Positions 1-7,432 are shown, counted from the first letter of the stretch. The stretch: 18,895 nucleotides of DNA from JBOICV01 sp050740255 (GCA_050740255.1 JBOICV010000188.1:1-18895); one strand, 5' to 3'. Made by a program: numbers and translations. Notes: generated by a model not told the origin, from the letters alone.

Positions 1-1126
1 GTATCTCATCGCGCATCTGGCCGAACGCTTCTGGGCTGACGGCCGCCGGCTCAAACCCAGCCTGGTAGTGGCGGAATACGAAAAAATAATCTTCGATGAG
101 CTGGATTTGCTGCGCGAAGCGGCAAACGCCAGCCAGTTGCGCGCCAACTGGCTCGGCTCGGAAGTCATCTACCACCCCGTGGTGTTCTTTGAGCTGACCC
201 GGCCCAATGTGCTGGTGATGGAGCGCGTCTACGGCATCCCGATTGATGACATCGCCCAGCTCAAGGCCGCCGGTGTGGACTTTCAGGTGCTGGCCGAGCG
301 CGGCGTGGAAATCTTCTTCAAGCAGGTTTTTCGCGACAATTTCTTCCACGCCGACATGCATCCCGGCAATATCTTCGTCAACGTCGAGAATCCGCGGCAG
401 CCGCAGTACATCGGTCTGGATTTCGGCATCGTCGGTAGTCTCACGCCGAATGACCAGCGCTATCTGGCCGAGAACTTCCTCGCCTTCTTCAATCGCGACT
501 ACCGGCGCGTGGCCGAACTGCACATCGAATCCGGCTGGGTGCCGCAGGGTACGCGCGTGGACGAGTTCGAGTCCGCCATCCGCACGGTTTGCGAGCCGAT
601 TTTCAACCGGCCTTTAAGCGAAATTTCCTTTGGTCTATTTTTGATGCGTTTGTTCCAGACCGCGCGGCGCTTCCGCATGGAGGTGCAGCCGCAGCTCGTG
701 CTGTTGCAGAAAACCGTGCTGAACGTCGAAGGCCTGGGCCGGCAGCTTTATCCGCAGCTTGATTTATGGAAGACGGCGAAGCCGATTCTGGAAAACTGGA
801 TGCGCGAACGCCTCGATCCGCGCACGACCTTTAATCGCATCCGCGACCAGTTACCGGCTCTGGCAGAAAGCCTGCCGCTGATCGCGCATGCTGCTTGGCG
901 ACGCTTGCAGACCGGCGACTGGCCAGGCGAGGACAGGCGCACTGCCGAAGCCTTGAACGCTTTGCGCGGTGATATGGAGGCAGGGCAGCGGCGTAATCGG
1001 GATTTGATTCTGGGTTTGGGTCTGTTGGTGATTGCTCTGCTGACGCCGCAGGCGCTGGATGTTGCCGTGGGTTGGGCGTTCGTGCCGGCGGCGCTCGGCA
1101 TTTGGTTGTGTTGGCGGGCTAGATAA
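1..1126 (+). CDS. ubiB: UbiB ubiquinone-biosynthesis ATPase/kinase-like protein (5' truncated)
   Basis: The reading frame is open from base 2, so the gene enters from outside the window; a GTG at 68 is internal. About 374 C-terminal residues are visible, against about 546 in the E. coli protein. UbiB is an atypical protein-kinase-like ATPase needed for aerobic ubiquinone (coenzyme Q) synthesis and is anchored in the inner membrane. Visible hallmarks are the EREAANASQL-type block near the start (here LLREAANASQLR), the catalytic-loop motif HADMHPGN (about 347-370), the metal-binding DFG (about 419-427), and the block GRQLYPQLDLWKTAKP. Two hydrophobic segments at the C-terminus (about 1000-1115) match the family's membrane anchor. 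The N-terminal KxGQ motif lies upstream of the window. It converges with ptsI across a 45-base gap with no clear terminator. Confidence 0.96.
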   Translation, partial: YLIAHLAERFWADGRRLKPSLVVAEYEKIIFDELDLLREAANASQLRANWLGSEVIYHPVVFFELTRPNVLVMERVYGIPIDDIAQLKAAGVDFQVLAERGVEIFFKQVFRDNFFHADMHPGNIFVNVENPRQPQYIGLDFGIVGSLTPNDQRYLAENFLAFFNRDYRRVAELHIESGWVPQGTRVDEFESAIRTVCEPIFNRPLSEISFGLFLMRLFQTARRFRMEVQPQLVLLQKTVLNVEGLGRQLYPQLDLWKTAKPILENWMRERLDPRTTFNRIRDQLPALAESLPLIAHAAWRRLQTGDWPGEDRRTAEALNALRGDMEAGQRRNRDLILGLGLLVIALLTPQALDVAVGWAFVPAALGIWLCWRAR

Positions 1127-1171
1127 CCCCTAACCTAAATTCAGTCGTACCGGCAGGATTAGGCGGGCCGA

Positions 1172-2914
1172 CTAGTGGATTGGTGTAATCAGCGCCTGCA
1201 GATGTTCCTGCATTTCACTCGCGTCCACCGCATTGAGTGCGCGCTTGGTCTGCTCGCGCAGCGCAGCGATGTCGCTGTTCAGGATAATGCGCTTGAGTTC
1301 CAGCACGCTGCCGGAGTGCATGGAAAACTCGGTAAGCCCGAGGCCCAGCAGCAGACGGGTATAACGCGGATCGCCGGCCATCTCGCCGCACATCGCCACC
1401 GGAATACCCGCTTTGGCGCCGCTCTCGATGGTGTAGTGAATCAGCTTCAGCACGGCGGGGTGCAGCGGGTCGTACAGGTAGTTGACCTCGTCGTCCACGC
1501 GGTCGATGGCCAGGGTGTACTGAATCAGGTCATTGGTGCCGATGGAAAAAAAATCGGCGTGGCGCGCCAGTAAGGGCGCGGCCAACGCCGCCGCCGGCAC
1601 CTCGATCATCGCACCAACCTGCACCTCGGGATTAAACGCCTGGCCCTCGCGCTTAAGATCCGACTTCAACTCCTCGATCAAATGCCGCGCCTGCCTGAGT
1701 TCCTGCAGGGTTGAAATCATCGGCAGCATGATTTTGAGTTCGCCTTCGCCCGACGCGCGCAGCAAGGCGCGCAATTGCATGCGGAACAGGTCGGTTTCCT
1801 TGAGGCATAGCCGGATCGCGCGCAAACCGAGTGCGGGATTATTGGGCGTCGGACCCTGCGAACGGCCGCTATCGACCTGCTTGTCTGCGCCCAGATCGAG
1901 GGTACGGACGGTGACCGGCCCGCGCACCGCGCGTACGACCTGGCAATAGGCCTGGTACTGCTCCTCCTCGCCCGGCATTTCCTTGCGGTTCATGTAGAGG
2001 AACTCGGTGCGGTAGAGGCCGACCCCTTCGGCACCCACTTCCGCCGCTTCCTTGCTGTCTGCGGGCAGTTCGATGTTGGCCAGCAGAGTAATTTTGCAGC
2101 CATCGCGCGATACGGCGCGTTCATGCTTGAGGGCGGTGAGCGACTCGCGGTCGCGCCGCTGCTGGGCTTGGCGCTCGCGGTAGAAGCTCAGCGCCGCCGC
2201 ATCTGGCGCCGCCAGCGCCTGGCCTTTCTCGCCATCGACAATGATCGGCTCGTCGTCACTCAGCAGGCGCCGCGCGTGATGCAGGCCGACGATTGCGGGA
2301 ATGCCTAATGAGCGCGCCAGAATTGCGGTATGTGACAGCGGCCCGCCGAACTCGGTGATGAAGGCTGCCACGCCCTGCCGGTGCAACAGGATGATGTCGG
2401 CGGGTGTCACGTCGTCCGCGACCAGCACGGCCGGTTCAGCCTCGCGCTTCTTGGGTGCGGTCAGCGGCCTGTCCTGTTTCAGCAGGACCCGCAGAATGCG
2501 CTGCGTGACATGCTCGACGTCGTCGCGCCGGGTCTTGAGATAGGCGTCGTCCATCTGGTCGAACACGGCCACCAGATTGTCGCGCTGCAGCTTGAGCGCC
2601 CATTCGGCGTTGCAGTTGCGCTCGCGAATCAGCTTGATCACCACCTCGGATAGCGCACTGTCCTGCATCATCAGCAGGTGGGTGTCAATAAAAGCAGCGA
2701 TGTCACCCGGTGTGTTGGCCGGGATTTGCGCGCGTACCTCGCGGAGCTGCTCGCGTGCCTGCCCGAGCGCTTTGCCGAAACGCACGATCTCTGCCTCGAC
2801 CTGCGCCGCTTCGAGGGTCAGCTCCGGGATGTCGAGATCGCCGCCCGCCATCTTGTGCACACGGCCGATGACGATGCCGCGCGAAACACCGATGCCGGAC
2901 AGCCATAGCGCCAT
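1172..2914 (-). CDS. ptsI: Phosphoenolpyruvate-protein phosphotransferase, enzyme I of the PTS
   Basis: Enzyme I takes phosphate from phosphoenolpyruvate and passes it to HPr in the cytoplasm. The 580-residue protein has the usual length of sugar-type EI and lacks the extra N-terminal GAF domain of EI-Ntr (PtsP). Active-site motif GGPLSHTAILAR carries the phosphorylated His195. The PEP-binding barrel shows GVGLYRTEFLYM (298-309), FFSIGTNDLIQYTLA (455-469) and the catalytic Cys509 in MCGEMAGD. I chose the ATG at 2914, which begins MALWLSGIGVSRG and lies 4 bases after the ptsH stop; a frame open to 2977 only reads through the end of ptsH. It is the last gene of the PTS run and ends 45 bases from convergent ubiB. 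Confidence 0.97.
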   Translation of the reverse strand: MALWLSGIGVSRGIVIGRVHKMAGGDLDIPELTLEAAQVEAEIVRFGKALGQAREQLREVRAQIPANTPGDIAAFIDTHLLMMQDSALSEVVIKLIRERNCNAEWALKLQRDNLVAVFDQMDDAYLKTRRDDVEHVTQRILRVLLKQDRPLTAPKKREAEPAVLVADDVTPADIILLHRQGVAAFITEFGGPLSHTAILARSLGIPAIVGLHHARRLLSDDEPIIVDGEKGQALAAPDAAALSFYRERQAQQRRDRESLTALKHERAVSRDGCKITLLANIELPADSKEAAEVGAEGVGLYRTEFLYMNRKEMPGEEEQYQAYCQVVRAVRGPVTVRTLDLGADKQVDSGRSQGPTPNNPALGLRAIRLCLKETDLFRMQLRALLRASGEGELKIMLPMISTLQELRQARHLIEELKSDLKREGQAFNPEVQVGAMIEVPAAALAAPLLARHADFFSIGTNDLIQYTLAIDRVDDEVNYLYDPLHPAVLKLIHYTIESGAKAGIPVAMCGEMAGDPRYTRLLLGLGLTEFSMHSGSVLELKRIILNSDIAALREQTKRALNAVDASEMQEHLQALITPIH

Positions 2915-2918
2915 GGTT

Positions 2919-3194
2919 TTACTCGCTCTCGTCGAAGCGGCGCGCGATGAGCTGTTCCACGGCGTCCAGCGCGGCATGCGCGTCCTCGCCGTCGGCGATC
3001 AGCTTCAGCAAGGTGCCTTTGCCAGCGGCCAGCATCATCACGCCCATGATGCTTTTGCCGCTCACCTCGCGTGCGCCGCGCTTGATCTTTACATCGGCGC
3101 TGAAGCGCGCTGCCGCCGTCACCAGCTTGGCGGCCGCGCGCGCATGCAGTCCCAGCTTGTTGTTGATCCTGACCTCGCGTTCCAGTCTAGGCAT
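2919..3194 (-). CDS. ptsH: Phosphocarrier protein HPr
   Basis: HPr is the small phosphocarrier between enzyme I and the EIIA proteins. The 91-residue product contains the active-site motif LGLHARAAAKL with phosphorylatable His17, and the regulatory-serine motif GKSIMGVMML with Ser48, the residue HPr kinase would modify. Both phosphorylation sites are therefore present. The ATG at 3194 is preceded by GAGGA at good spacing. The frame is open further upstream to 3350, but that extension only shadows the preceding EIIA gene and resembles nothing. The start overlaps the end of the EIIA gene by 8 bases, and ptsI follows 4 bases after the stop, so the three are almost certainly co-translated. Confidence 0.96.
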   Translation of the reverse strand: MPRLEREVRINNKLGLHARAAAKLVTAAARFSADVKIKRGAREVSGKSIMGVMMLAAGKGTLLKLIADGEDAHAALDAVEQLIARRFDESE

Positions 3195-3585
3195 TGCTGT
3201 CCTCAGCGCGGACGATGCCCTGGCGCCCGCCGTCGATGGCGCTCTGCGCCATGCGCTGCAGGTCCAGCGCCGGATAATTGAAGATGCGCACCAGCATCGG
3301 CAGGTTGAGACCGGCGATGACGCAGGTATTGGGCCGCTTTTGTATGGCACAGGCGATATTGCTCGGCGTCGAGCCGAAAGCGTCGGTCAGCAGCAGCACG
3401 CCGCTGCCTTGGTCGAGTTGATCCGCGACGCGATGCGTCTGCTCGATCAGCTTGTCGGGATCCAGCCCGCGATGGATTTCCACCACGTCCGTGGACAAGG
3501 GCAGCGCGCCGATCATCTCTTCGATCGTGTCGAGTAACTGGCGGCCGAGCCGCCCGTGCGTTACCAGCAATATGCCGACCGACAT
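3187..3585 (-). CDS. PTS EIIA component of the mannose/sorbose family (EIIA-Man-like)
   Basis: This 132-residue cytoplasmic protein is a stand-alone EIIA-Man domain. His10 in ILLVTHG is the expected phosphorylation site. The segment LLLTDAFGSTPSNIA matches the family's substrate-phosphate loop, and VIAGLNLPMLVRI is the other conserved block. Unlike E. coli ManX it carries no EIIB domain, and no EIIC or EIID genes are nearby, so a sugar-transport role is not supported here. Such lone EIIA-Man proteins next to ptsH, ptsI and hprK are known in several proteobacteria and are thought to be regulatory. The ATG at 3585 has AGAGGT upstream. It lies 24 bases after rapZ and overlaps ptsH. Confidence 0.93.
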   Translation of the reverse strand: MSVGILLVTHGRLGRQLLDTIEEMIGALPLSTDVVEIHRGLDPDKLIEQTHRVADQLDQGSGVLLLTDAFGSTPSNIACAIQKRPNTCVIAGLNLPMLVRIFNYPALDLQRMAQSAIDGGRQGIVRAEDSNA

Positions 3586-3609
3586 TCGTGACCTCTTTTC
3601 GCGCAGCCG

Positions 3610-4467
3610 CTAGGGCAACTCAGTATGCCGCACCAGCGCCTGCGGGTAGCGGCTGCGGAACTGCTCCGCCAGCCGCTCCACCAGGTAAACCGAGCGATGC
3701 CTTCCGCCGGTGCAGCCGATGGCGACGGTGACATAGCTCCGATCCTCGGCCTTGAAGCGCGGCAGCCAATCTTTCAGAAAGGCCGCAATATCCTTGAGTA
3801 AGCGCCCGGTTTCCGGCAGTTGTTCAAGATAGTCAATCACCGCCTGATCGCGGCCGGTCAAATCCTTCAGCTCCGGTATCCAATGTGGATTGGGCAGGCA
3901 ACGCGCGTCGAACACGAAATCCACGCCTTGCGGGAGGCCGAATTTGTAGCCGAAAGACTGGAATAGCAGAGACAGCGTTGCGGCATCGCCGCCCTGCAGG
4001 TGGTTGCGCACCTGTTCGCGCAACTGGTGCATATTGGTGCGGCTGGTATCGATGACCACGTCCGCGCAGGCCGCGATGGGTTCGAGCAGCCGGCGCTCTT
4101 TCTCGACCGCCTCGACCAGGGGTGTTTCGGCATCGGTCAGGGGGTGCTTGCGCCGGGTCTCGTTGTAGCGGCGCAGAATGACTTCCTTGTCGGCGTCGAA
4201 GAACAAGACCTGGATGTCAATCTTGGCCGCCCGCAACTCCTTGATCCGTTCCGGAAACAGCCGGATGCTCGCCGAACGCGCGCGCGCATCGATGCCGACC
4301 GCCAGCATCGGAAATTCCTCGGCGCGTCCCTGCAGCACATCGGCGGTGAAGGTGGTTAACAGGGCTAGCGGCAGATTGTCGATGCAGTAATAGCCCAGAT
4401 CCTCCAGCATGCCGAGCGCCACGCTCTTGCCGGAACCAGATAAGCCGCTGACGACTACTATTTTCAA
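3610..4467 (-). CDS. rapZ: RapZ family nucleotide-binding protein (P-loop; RNase adapter family)
   Basis: The 285-residue protein aligns over its full length with E. coli RapZ (284 aa), which delivers the sRNA GlmZ to RNase E and so tunes glucosamine-6-phosphate synthase. N-terminal domain: Walker A GLSGSGKS (8-15), then GYYCIDNLP and RRYNETRRKHPL. C-terminal domain: DFVFDARCLPNPHW and the signature AIGCTGGRHRSVYLVE (249-264). The extreme C-terminus ends RHTELP and lacks the basic KRKP tail of the E. coli protein, part of its RNA-binding surface, so sRNA binding as in E. coli should not be assumed. The start is TTG at 4467, overlapping the hprK stop (TTGA), with GAGGA six bases upstream. It sits between hprK and the EIIA gene. 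Confidence 0.95.
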   Translation of the reverse strand: MKIVVVSGLSGSGKSVALGMLEDLGYYCIDNLPLALLTTFTADVLQGRAEEFPMLAVGIDARARSASIRLFPERIKELRAAKIDIQVLFFDADKEVILRRYNETRRKHPLTDAETPLVEAVEKERRLLEPIAACADVVIDTSRTNMHQLREQVRNHLQGGDAATLSLLFQSFGYKFGLPQGVDFVFDARCLPNPHWIPELKDLTGRDQAVIDYLEQLPETGRLLKDIAAFLKDWLPRFKAEDRSYVTVAIGCTGGRHRSVYLVERLAEQFRSRYPQALVRHTELP

Positions 4468-5027
4468 GATTTGTCCTCGCCATCCAGGCTGGCTGCCTGG
4501 CGGTGCGCGAAGGCTTCCGCCGCCGAGTAGCCGCGCCGGCGCAGCTTATGGTCGCGGCAAGCGGCCTCGACTAACACCGAAAGATTGTGACCCGGCATGA
4601 CCGGCAAGCTGATGCGTGGAATGGCGACACCGAGCACCGCCTGTTCGCTACGGCTGCCGCTGAGACGATCACGGTGGGGTAAACCGCCGGCCGGAGGCGA
4701 TTCCAGCCGGATGACAAGCTCCAGGGGTTTTTTGCGGCGTATGGCGCGTGCGCCGAACATTGCGCGCACATCGAGAATGCCGAGCCCACGCACTTCCAGA
4801 AAATTCCGTAGCAGTGCCGGCGCGTGCCCCAGAATTTGATGATCGGCGCTGCGTTCGAACTCAGGCGCGTCGTCCGCCACCAGCTTGTGTCCCCGGCTAA
4901 GCAATTCCAAGGCCAGCTCGCTTTTGCCGATGCCGCTTTCGCCGGTGATCAATACGCCCAGGCCCAGTATGTCGAGAAATACGCCATGGAGAGTCTGCGC
5001 CTCGCGCCGGGCCGGCGTGCGCCGCAT
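4464..5027 (-). CDS. hprK: HPr kinase/phosphorylase, short form with catalytic domain only
   Basis: HprK phosphorylates and dephosphorylates a serine on HPr, linking the PTS to metabolic state. The 187 residues cover only the C-terminal catalytic domain: HGV at 14-16, Walker A GESGIGKSE (29-37), RGHKLVADDAPEF (45-57), the family signature FLEVRGLGILDVRAMFG (76-92), and PVMPGHNLSVLVEAACRDH near the end. The N-terminal domain of about 130 residues found in full-length HprK (about 310 aa) is absent. The ATG at 5027 lies one base after the ptsN stop (TAACATG) with no Shine-Dalgarno, suggesting translational coupling to ptsN. An in-frame ATG at 5123 would only add residues that shadow ptsN, without HprK resemblance. 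The 3' end overlaps the rapZ TTG start. Confidence 0.92.
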   Translation of the reverse strand: MRRTPARREAQTLHGVFLDILGLGVLITGESGIGKSELALELLSRGHKLVADDAPEFERSADHQILGHAPALLRNFLEVRGLGILDVRAMFGARAIRRKKPLELVIRLESPPAGGLPHRDRLSGSRSEQAVLGVAIPRISLPVMPGHNLSVLVEAACRDHKLRRRGYSAAEAFAHRQAASLDGEDKS

Positions 5028-5028
5028 G

Positions 5029-5499
5029 TTATGCCGGTTCGGGTGCGGGTGCGTAACGATTGAGTAGCGCGAAAAGTGCCGCGCCGTCGGCTGCGGCGCG
5101 CAACTCGGCGCAGAACGTATCATCGGTGAACATTTCCGCGAGCCGGCGCAGAATCAGCAAATGCTGTTCCGTAGCCTGTTCCGGCACCAGCAGGCCGAAA
5201 ATCAGATCGGCCGGCGTGCCATCGCTGGATTCGTAGTCCACTCCCGGACTGAGTTTCATGAATGCACCCACGGCGCGCTCCAGTCCCTGCATGCGGCCGT
5301 GAGGAATCGCAACGCCGAAGCCCATGCCGGTGCTGCCGAGTTTCTCGCGCCCGATCAAGGTGCTGAAGATATCGCTCTCGTCCAGACCCGGCGCGCCCAG
5401 GCTCAGCAACTTGCCCATGTCCTCCAGCACCCGTTTCTTGGAACGCAGATCGGTTCGGAGCTGGACTCGTTCGGCGTTCAGCAGTTCGGCAATCTTCAT
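5029..5499 (-). CDS. ptsN: PTS EIIA-Ntr (nitrogen regulatory phosphotransferase PtsN)
   Basis: PtsN belongs to the fructose/mannitol EIIA family and acts as a regulator rather than a transporter part, typically controlling potassium handling, nitrogen responses or sigma-54-linked genes according to its phosphorylation. The 156 residues include the active-site motif GVAIPHGRM with His67, the family block REKLGSTGMGFG, and LIFGLLVPEQATEQHLLILRRLA. The ATG at 5499 gives the usual MKIAELL start and has AAGGG about five bases upstream; an extension to 5529 would read through the hairpin and is rejected. It ends in an Ala/Pro tail (APAPEPA). An intrinsic-terminator-like hairpin separates it from hpf, while hprK follows after one base. 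Confidence 0.95.
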   Translation of the reverse strand: MKIAELLNAERVQLRTDLRSKKRVLEDMGKLLSLGAPGLDESDIFSTLIGREKLGSTGMGFGVAIPHGRMQGLERAVGAFMKLSPGVDYESSDGTPADLIFGLLVPEQATEQHLLILRRLAEMFTDDTFCAELRAAADGAALFALLNRYAPAPEPA

Positions 5500-5509
5500 G
5501 GGGACCCTT

Positions 5510-5540
5510 AAAAAACTGCGGCGGGGCAAGTCCCCGCCGC
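5510..5540 (-). terminator. Intrinsic terminator or attenuator between hpf and ptsN
   Basis: Read on the minus strand, there is a perfect 9-bp GC stem, GCGGCGGGG / CCCCGCCGC (5540-5532 and 5526-5518), with the 5-base loop ACTTG. It is followed by AG and six T's (5515-5510). This is a textbook rho-independent terminator placed 45 bases after the hpf stop. Its T-tract runs directly into the AAGGG that serves ptsN, so readthrough would set ptsN, hprK and rapZ expression. On the plus strand there is no U-tract, so it acts in one direction only. Confidence 0.85.
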
Positions 5541-5584
5541 GATATTAATGTTGCTGGTGGACAATTTTACGTCAGCGCAGCGAC

Positions 5585-5929
5585 TCAGTGCAGTAGCGTG
5601 GGCTGGCCGGTGCGCGGATGGTGGTTGTGACGCTTGGCGTTGAACTTGGTCACCTGCCGGTCCAGCTTGTCCATCAGAAGATCAATCGCAGCGTACATAT
5701 CCGGGGCGGTGGATTCGGCGAACAAATTCGCGCCGCTGACGTGCAGCTTGGCCTCGGCCTTGTGCCGCGCGCCGTGACGCCCATCATGCTTCGGGCTGTC
5801 CACCGTCAGAATCACGTTGACGTCCAGCAAATCGTCGATGTGTCGCGACAAGCGCTGCAGTTTTTCGGTGACGAACTGTTTCAGCGCCGGCGTGACTTCC
5901 ACGTGATGGCCGGAGATGTGCAGATTCAT
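5585..5929 (-). CDS. hpf: Ribosome hibernation-promoting factor, short HPF / sigma-54 modulation protein family
   Basis: HPF binds the decoding region of the 30S subunit in stationary phase and promotes inactive 100S ribosome dimers. The 114-residue protein starts MNLHISGHHVEVTPALK, the canonical family opening. It contains the block EAKLHVSGANLFAE and the conserved DMYAAIDLLMDKLDRQV segment near residues 76-93. It is the short form, without the C-terminal dimerisation domain of long HPF, and ends in a His/Arg-rich tail. The ATG at 5929 is set by a strong GAGGAGG Shine-Dalgarno; a frame open to 6106 only overlaps the end of rpoN. It lies 25 bases after rpoN, the standard placement that gave rise to the older name sigma-54 modulation protein. 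A terminator follows. Confidence 0.95.
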   Translation of the reverse strand: MNLHISGHHVEVTPALKQFVTEKLQRLSRHIDDLLDVNVILTVDSPKHDGRHGARHKAEAKLHVSGANLFAESTAPDMYAAIDLLMDKLDRQVTKFNAKRHNHHPRTGQPTLLH

Positions 5930-5954
5930 ATCGCCTCCTCGGGTTGTGGCCGCG

Positions 5955-7370
5955 TCATGCGGCCGGTTTACGTTCATGGGAAGGCGCAATGTCCAGCGCC
6001 TCCCGGTATTTCGCCACGGTGCGTCTTGCAACTTTGACGCCTTCCTTGAGCAGCAGTTCGGCCAGCCGGCTGTCGGATAACGCCGCATCAGGCGCTTCCG
6101 CCGCAATCAGGCGCTTGAGCATGGCCTGGATGGCGGTGGCGCTGGCGGTGCCGCCGGCGGTGGTCTGGACGTGGCTGGAGAAGAAATACTTGAGTTCAAA
6201 TAGCCCGCGCGGGGTCGCCATGTACTTGTGTGCGGTGGCGCGGGATACGGTGGACTCATGTATCCCCAGTTGGGCTGCAATGTCGCGCAGGATAAGCGGG
6301 CGCATGGCTTCAGGCCCATAATCTAGGAAAGCGCGCTGTTCTTCAACTATGCATTGTGCAACGCGCAACAGGGTCTCGTTGCGGCTCTTGAGCGAATTAA
6401 GGAAAAACCGCGCCTCCTGCAGGTGCTGTTTCAGGGTTTGCTGCTCCGGGCTCGCGTCCGCGCGCCGGATCAGCGCCAGATATTCACCATTGATGCGCAG
6501 GCGGGGCGAAATCTCCGGGTTGAGCGAGGCGTGCCAACGGCCGCGCCGCTTGGTCACGAATATCTCGGGCGTGACGTATTGCGCCTCGTGCCGGCTGAAG
6601 GCGCTACCGGGATGCGGCTGCAGACCTTGGATCAGAGCCACCGCGGTTTGCACGGTGTCAGAGCCGCAGTTCATCTGCGCCGCGATTCTGGCGAGGTTTT
6701 GGCTTGCCACCAGCGGCAACAGGCCCGCTTCGATCAGGCGCAGCGCCTCGGCTCGGCCGGCGACCTCCGCCGAGGTCTGGCGCAATTGAATAGTGACGCA
6801 CTCGGCCAGGTCACGCGCGGCGACCCCGGGCGGGTCGAAGTCCTGTACCGCCGCCAACACGCCGGCCAGTGCTTCCGCGTCGACCTCGCCCATGCCGAGC
6901 AAGCGGGTTTGCAGGGCCGGCCAGTCTTCCAGATAACCGTTGTCGTTCACCGCGTCAATCAGATGCTCGGCCAACTCCAGTTCAAGCGCGGAGAAATGAC
7001 AGAGCTGCGCCTGCCACGACAGGTGTTCGTGCAGGCTTGGCGCCTGATGCAGGCTGGCCTGGCGATAGTCGTCGAGCTCCTGGCTGCCCGCGGGCGCGTT
7101 GGCATAGGGCTCGTCGTCCCAGTCGGTATCGCTTTCGCTGCCGGCTTCCTCGCTGTCATTGCTGGCAGCATCCTCGCCCGGCTCGGCGTCAGCCTCGGTG
7201 GACGCAGTCGCCACATCCTCCATGCGCTCGAGCATGAAGTTCTGCTCCAGCACCTGCGAAATTTCCTGCTGCAAGTCGAGCGTGGACAACTGCAGGAGCT
7301 TGATTGACTGCTGCAGCGCCGGCGTCATGGCCAGATGCTGGCCGAGGCGCAAGCCTGCGATTTGCTTCAT
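5955..7370 (-). CDS. rpoN: RNA polymerase sigma-54 factor
   Basis: Sigma-54 directs RNA polymerase to -24/-12 promoters and needs AAA+ enhancer-binding activators. With the ATG at 7370 the protein is 471 residues. Region I at the N-terminus is Gln/Leu-rich (LRLGQHLAMTPALQQSI), followed by an acidic region II rich in Glu and Asp (about residues 48-95). The core-binding domain follows, then the helix-turn-helix around LRDIAAQLGIHESTVSRA, and the RpoN box ARRTVAKYRE near residues 448-457, complete and followed by a 14-residue tail. A TTG two codons further upstream (7376) is possible. No Shine-Dalgarno is visible; instead a short hairpin stands just before the start. It lies 62 bases after lptB and 25 before hpf. 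Confidence 0.97.
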   Translation of the reverse strand: MKQIAGLRLGQHLAMTPALQQSIKLLQLSTLDLQQEISQVLEQNFMLERMEDVATASTEADAEPGEDAASNDSEEAGSESDTDWDDEPYANAPAGSQELDDYRQASLHQAPSLHEHLSWQAQLCHFSALELELAEHLIDAVNDNGYLEDWPALQTRLLGMGEVDAEALAGVLAAVQDFDPPGVAARDLAECVTIQLRQTSAEVAGRAEALRLIEAGLLPLVASQNLARIAAQMNCGSDTVQTAVALIQGLQPHPGSAFSRHEAQYVTPEIFVTKRRGRWHASLNPEISPRLRINGEYLALIRRADASPEQQTLKQHLQEARFFLNSLKSRNETLLRVAQCIVEEQRAFLDYGPEAMRPLILRDIAAQLGIHESTVSRATAHKYMATPRGLFELKYFFSSHVQTTAGGTASATAIQAMLKRLIAAEAPDAALSDSRLAELLLKEGVKVARRTVAKYREALDIAPSHERKPAA

Positions 7371-7380
7371 AAGCAAATTT

Positions 7381-7398
7381 TACGCCACTTTCGGCGTA
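7381..7398 (-). other. Small hairpin in the rpoN leader
   Basis: On the minus strand TACGCC and GGCGTA form a 6-bp stem with a 6-base loop (GAAAGT), ending about 10 bases before the rpoN ATG. The sequence after it is AAAATTTG, so it is not a terminator. It occupies the place where a Shine-Dalgarno would be expected. A translational role is only a guess. Confidence 0.35.
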
Positions 7399-7432
7399 GC
7401 GCTGGCAAGTTTATTGCTGCAATTCCCGAAAA

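Noticed and set aside
1127..1171. A bidirectional terminator between convergent ubiB and ptsI
   Set aside because: No stem of useful length and no T-tract could be found in the 45 bases.
5028..5123. An N-terminal extension of hprK to the ATG at 5123
   Set aside because: The added 32 residues are the out-of-frame shadow of the ptsN 3' end and do not resemble the HprK N-terminal domain.
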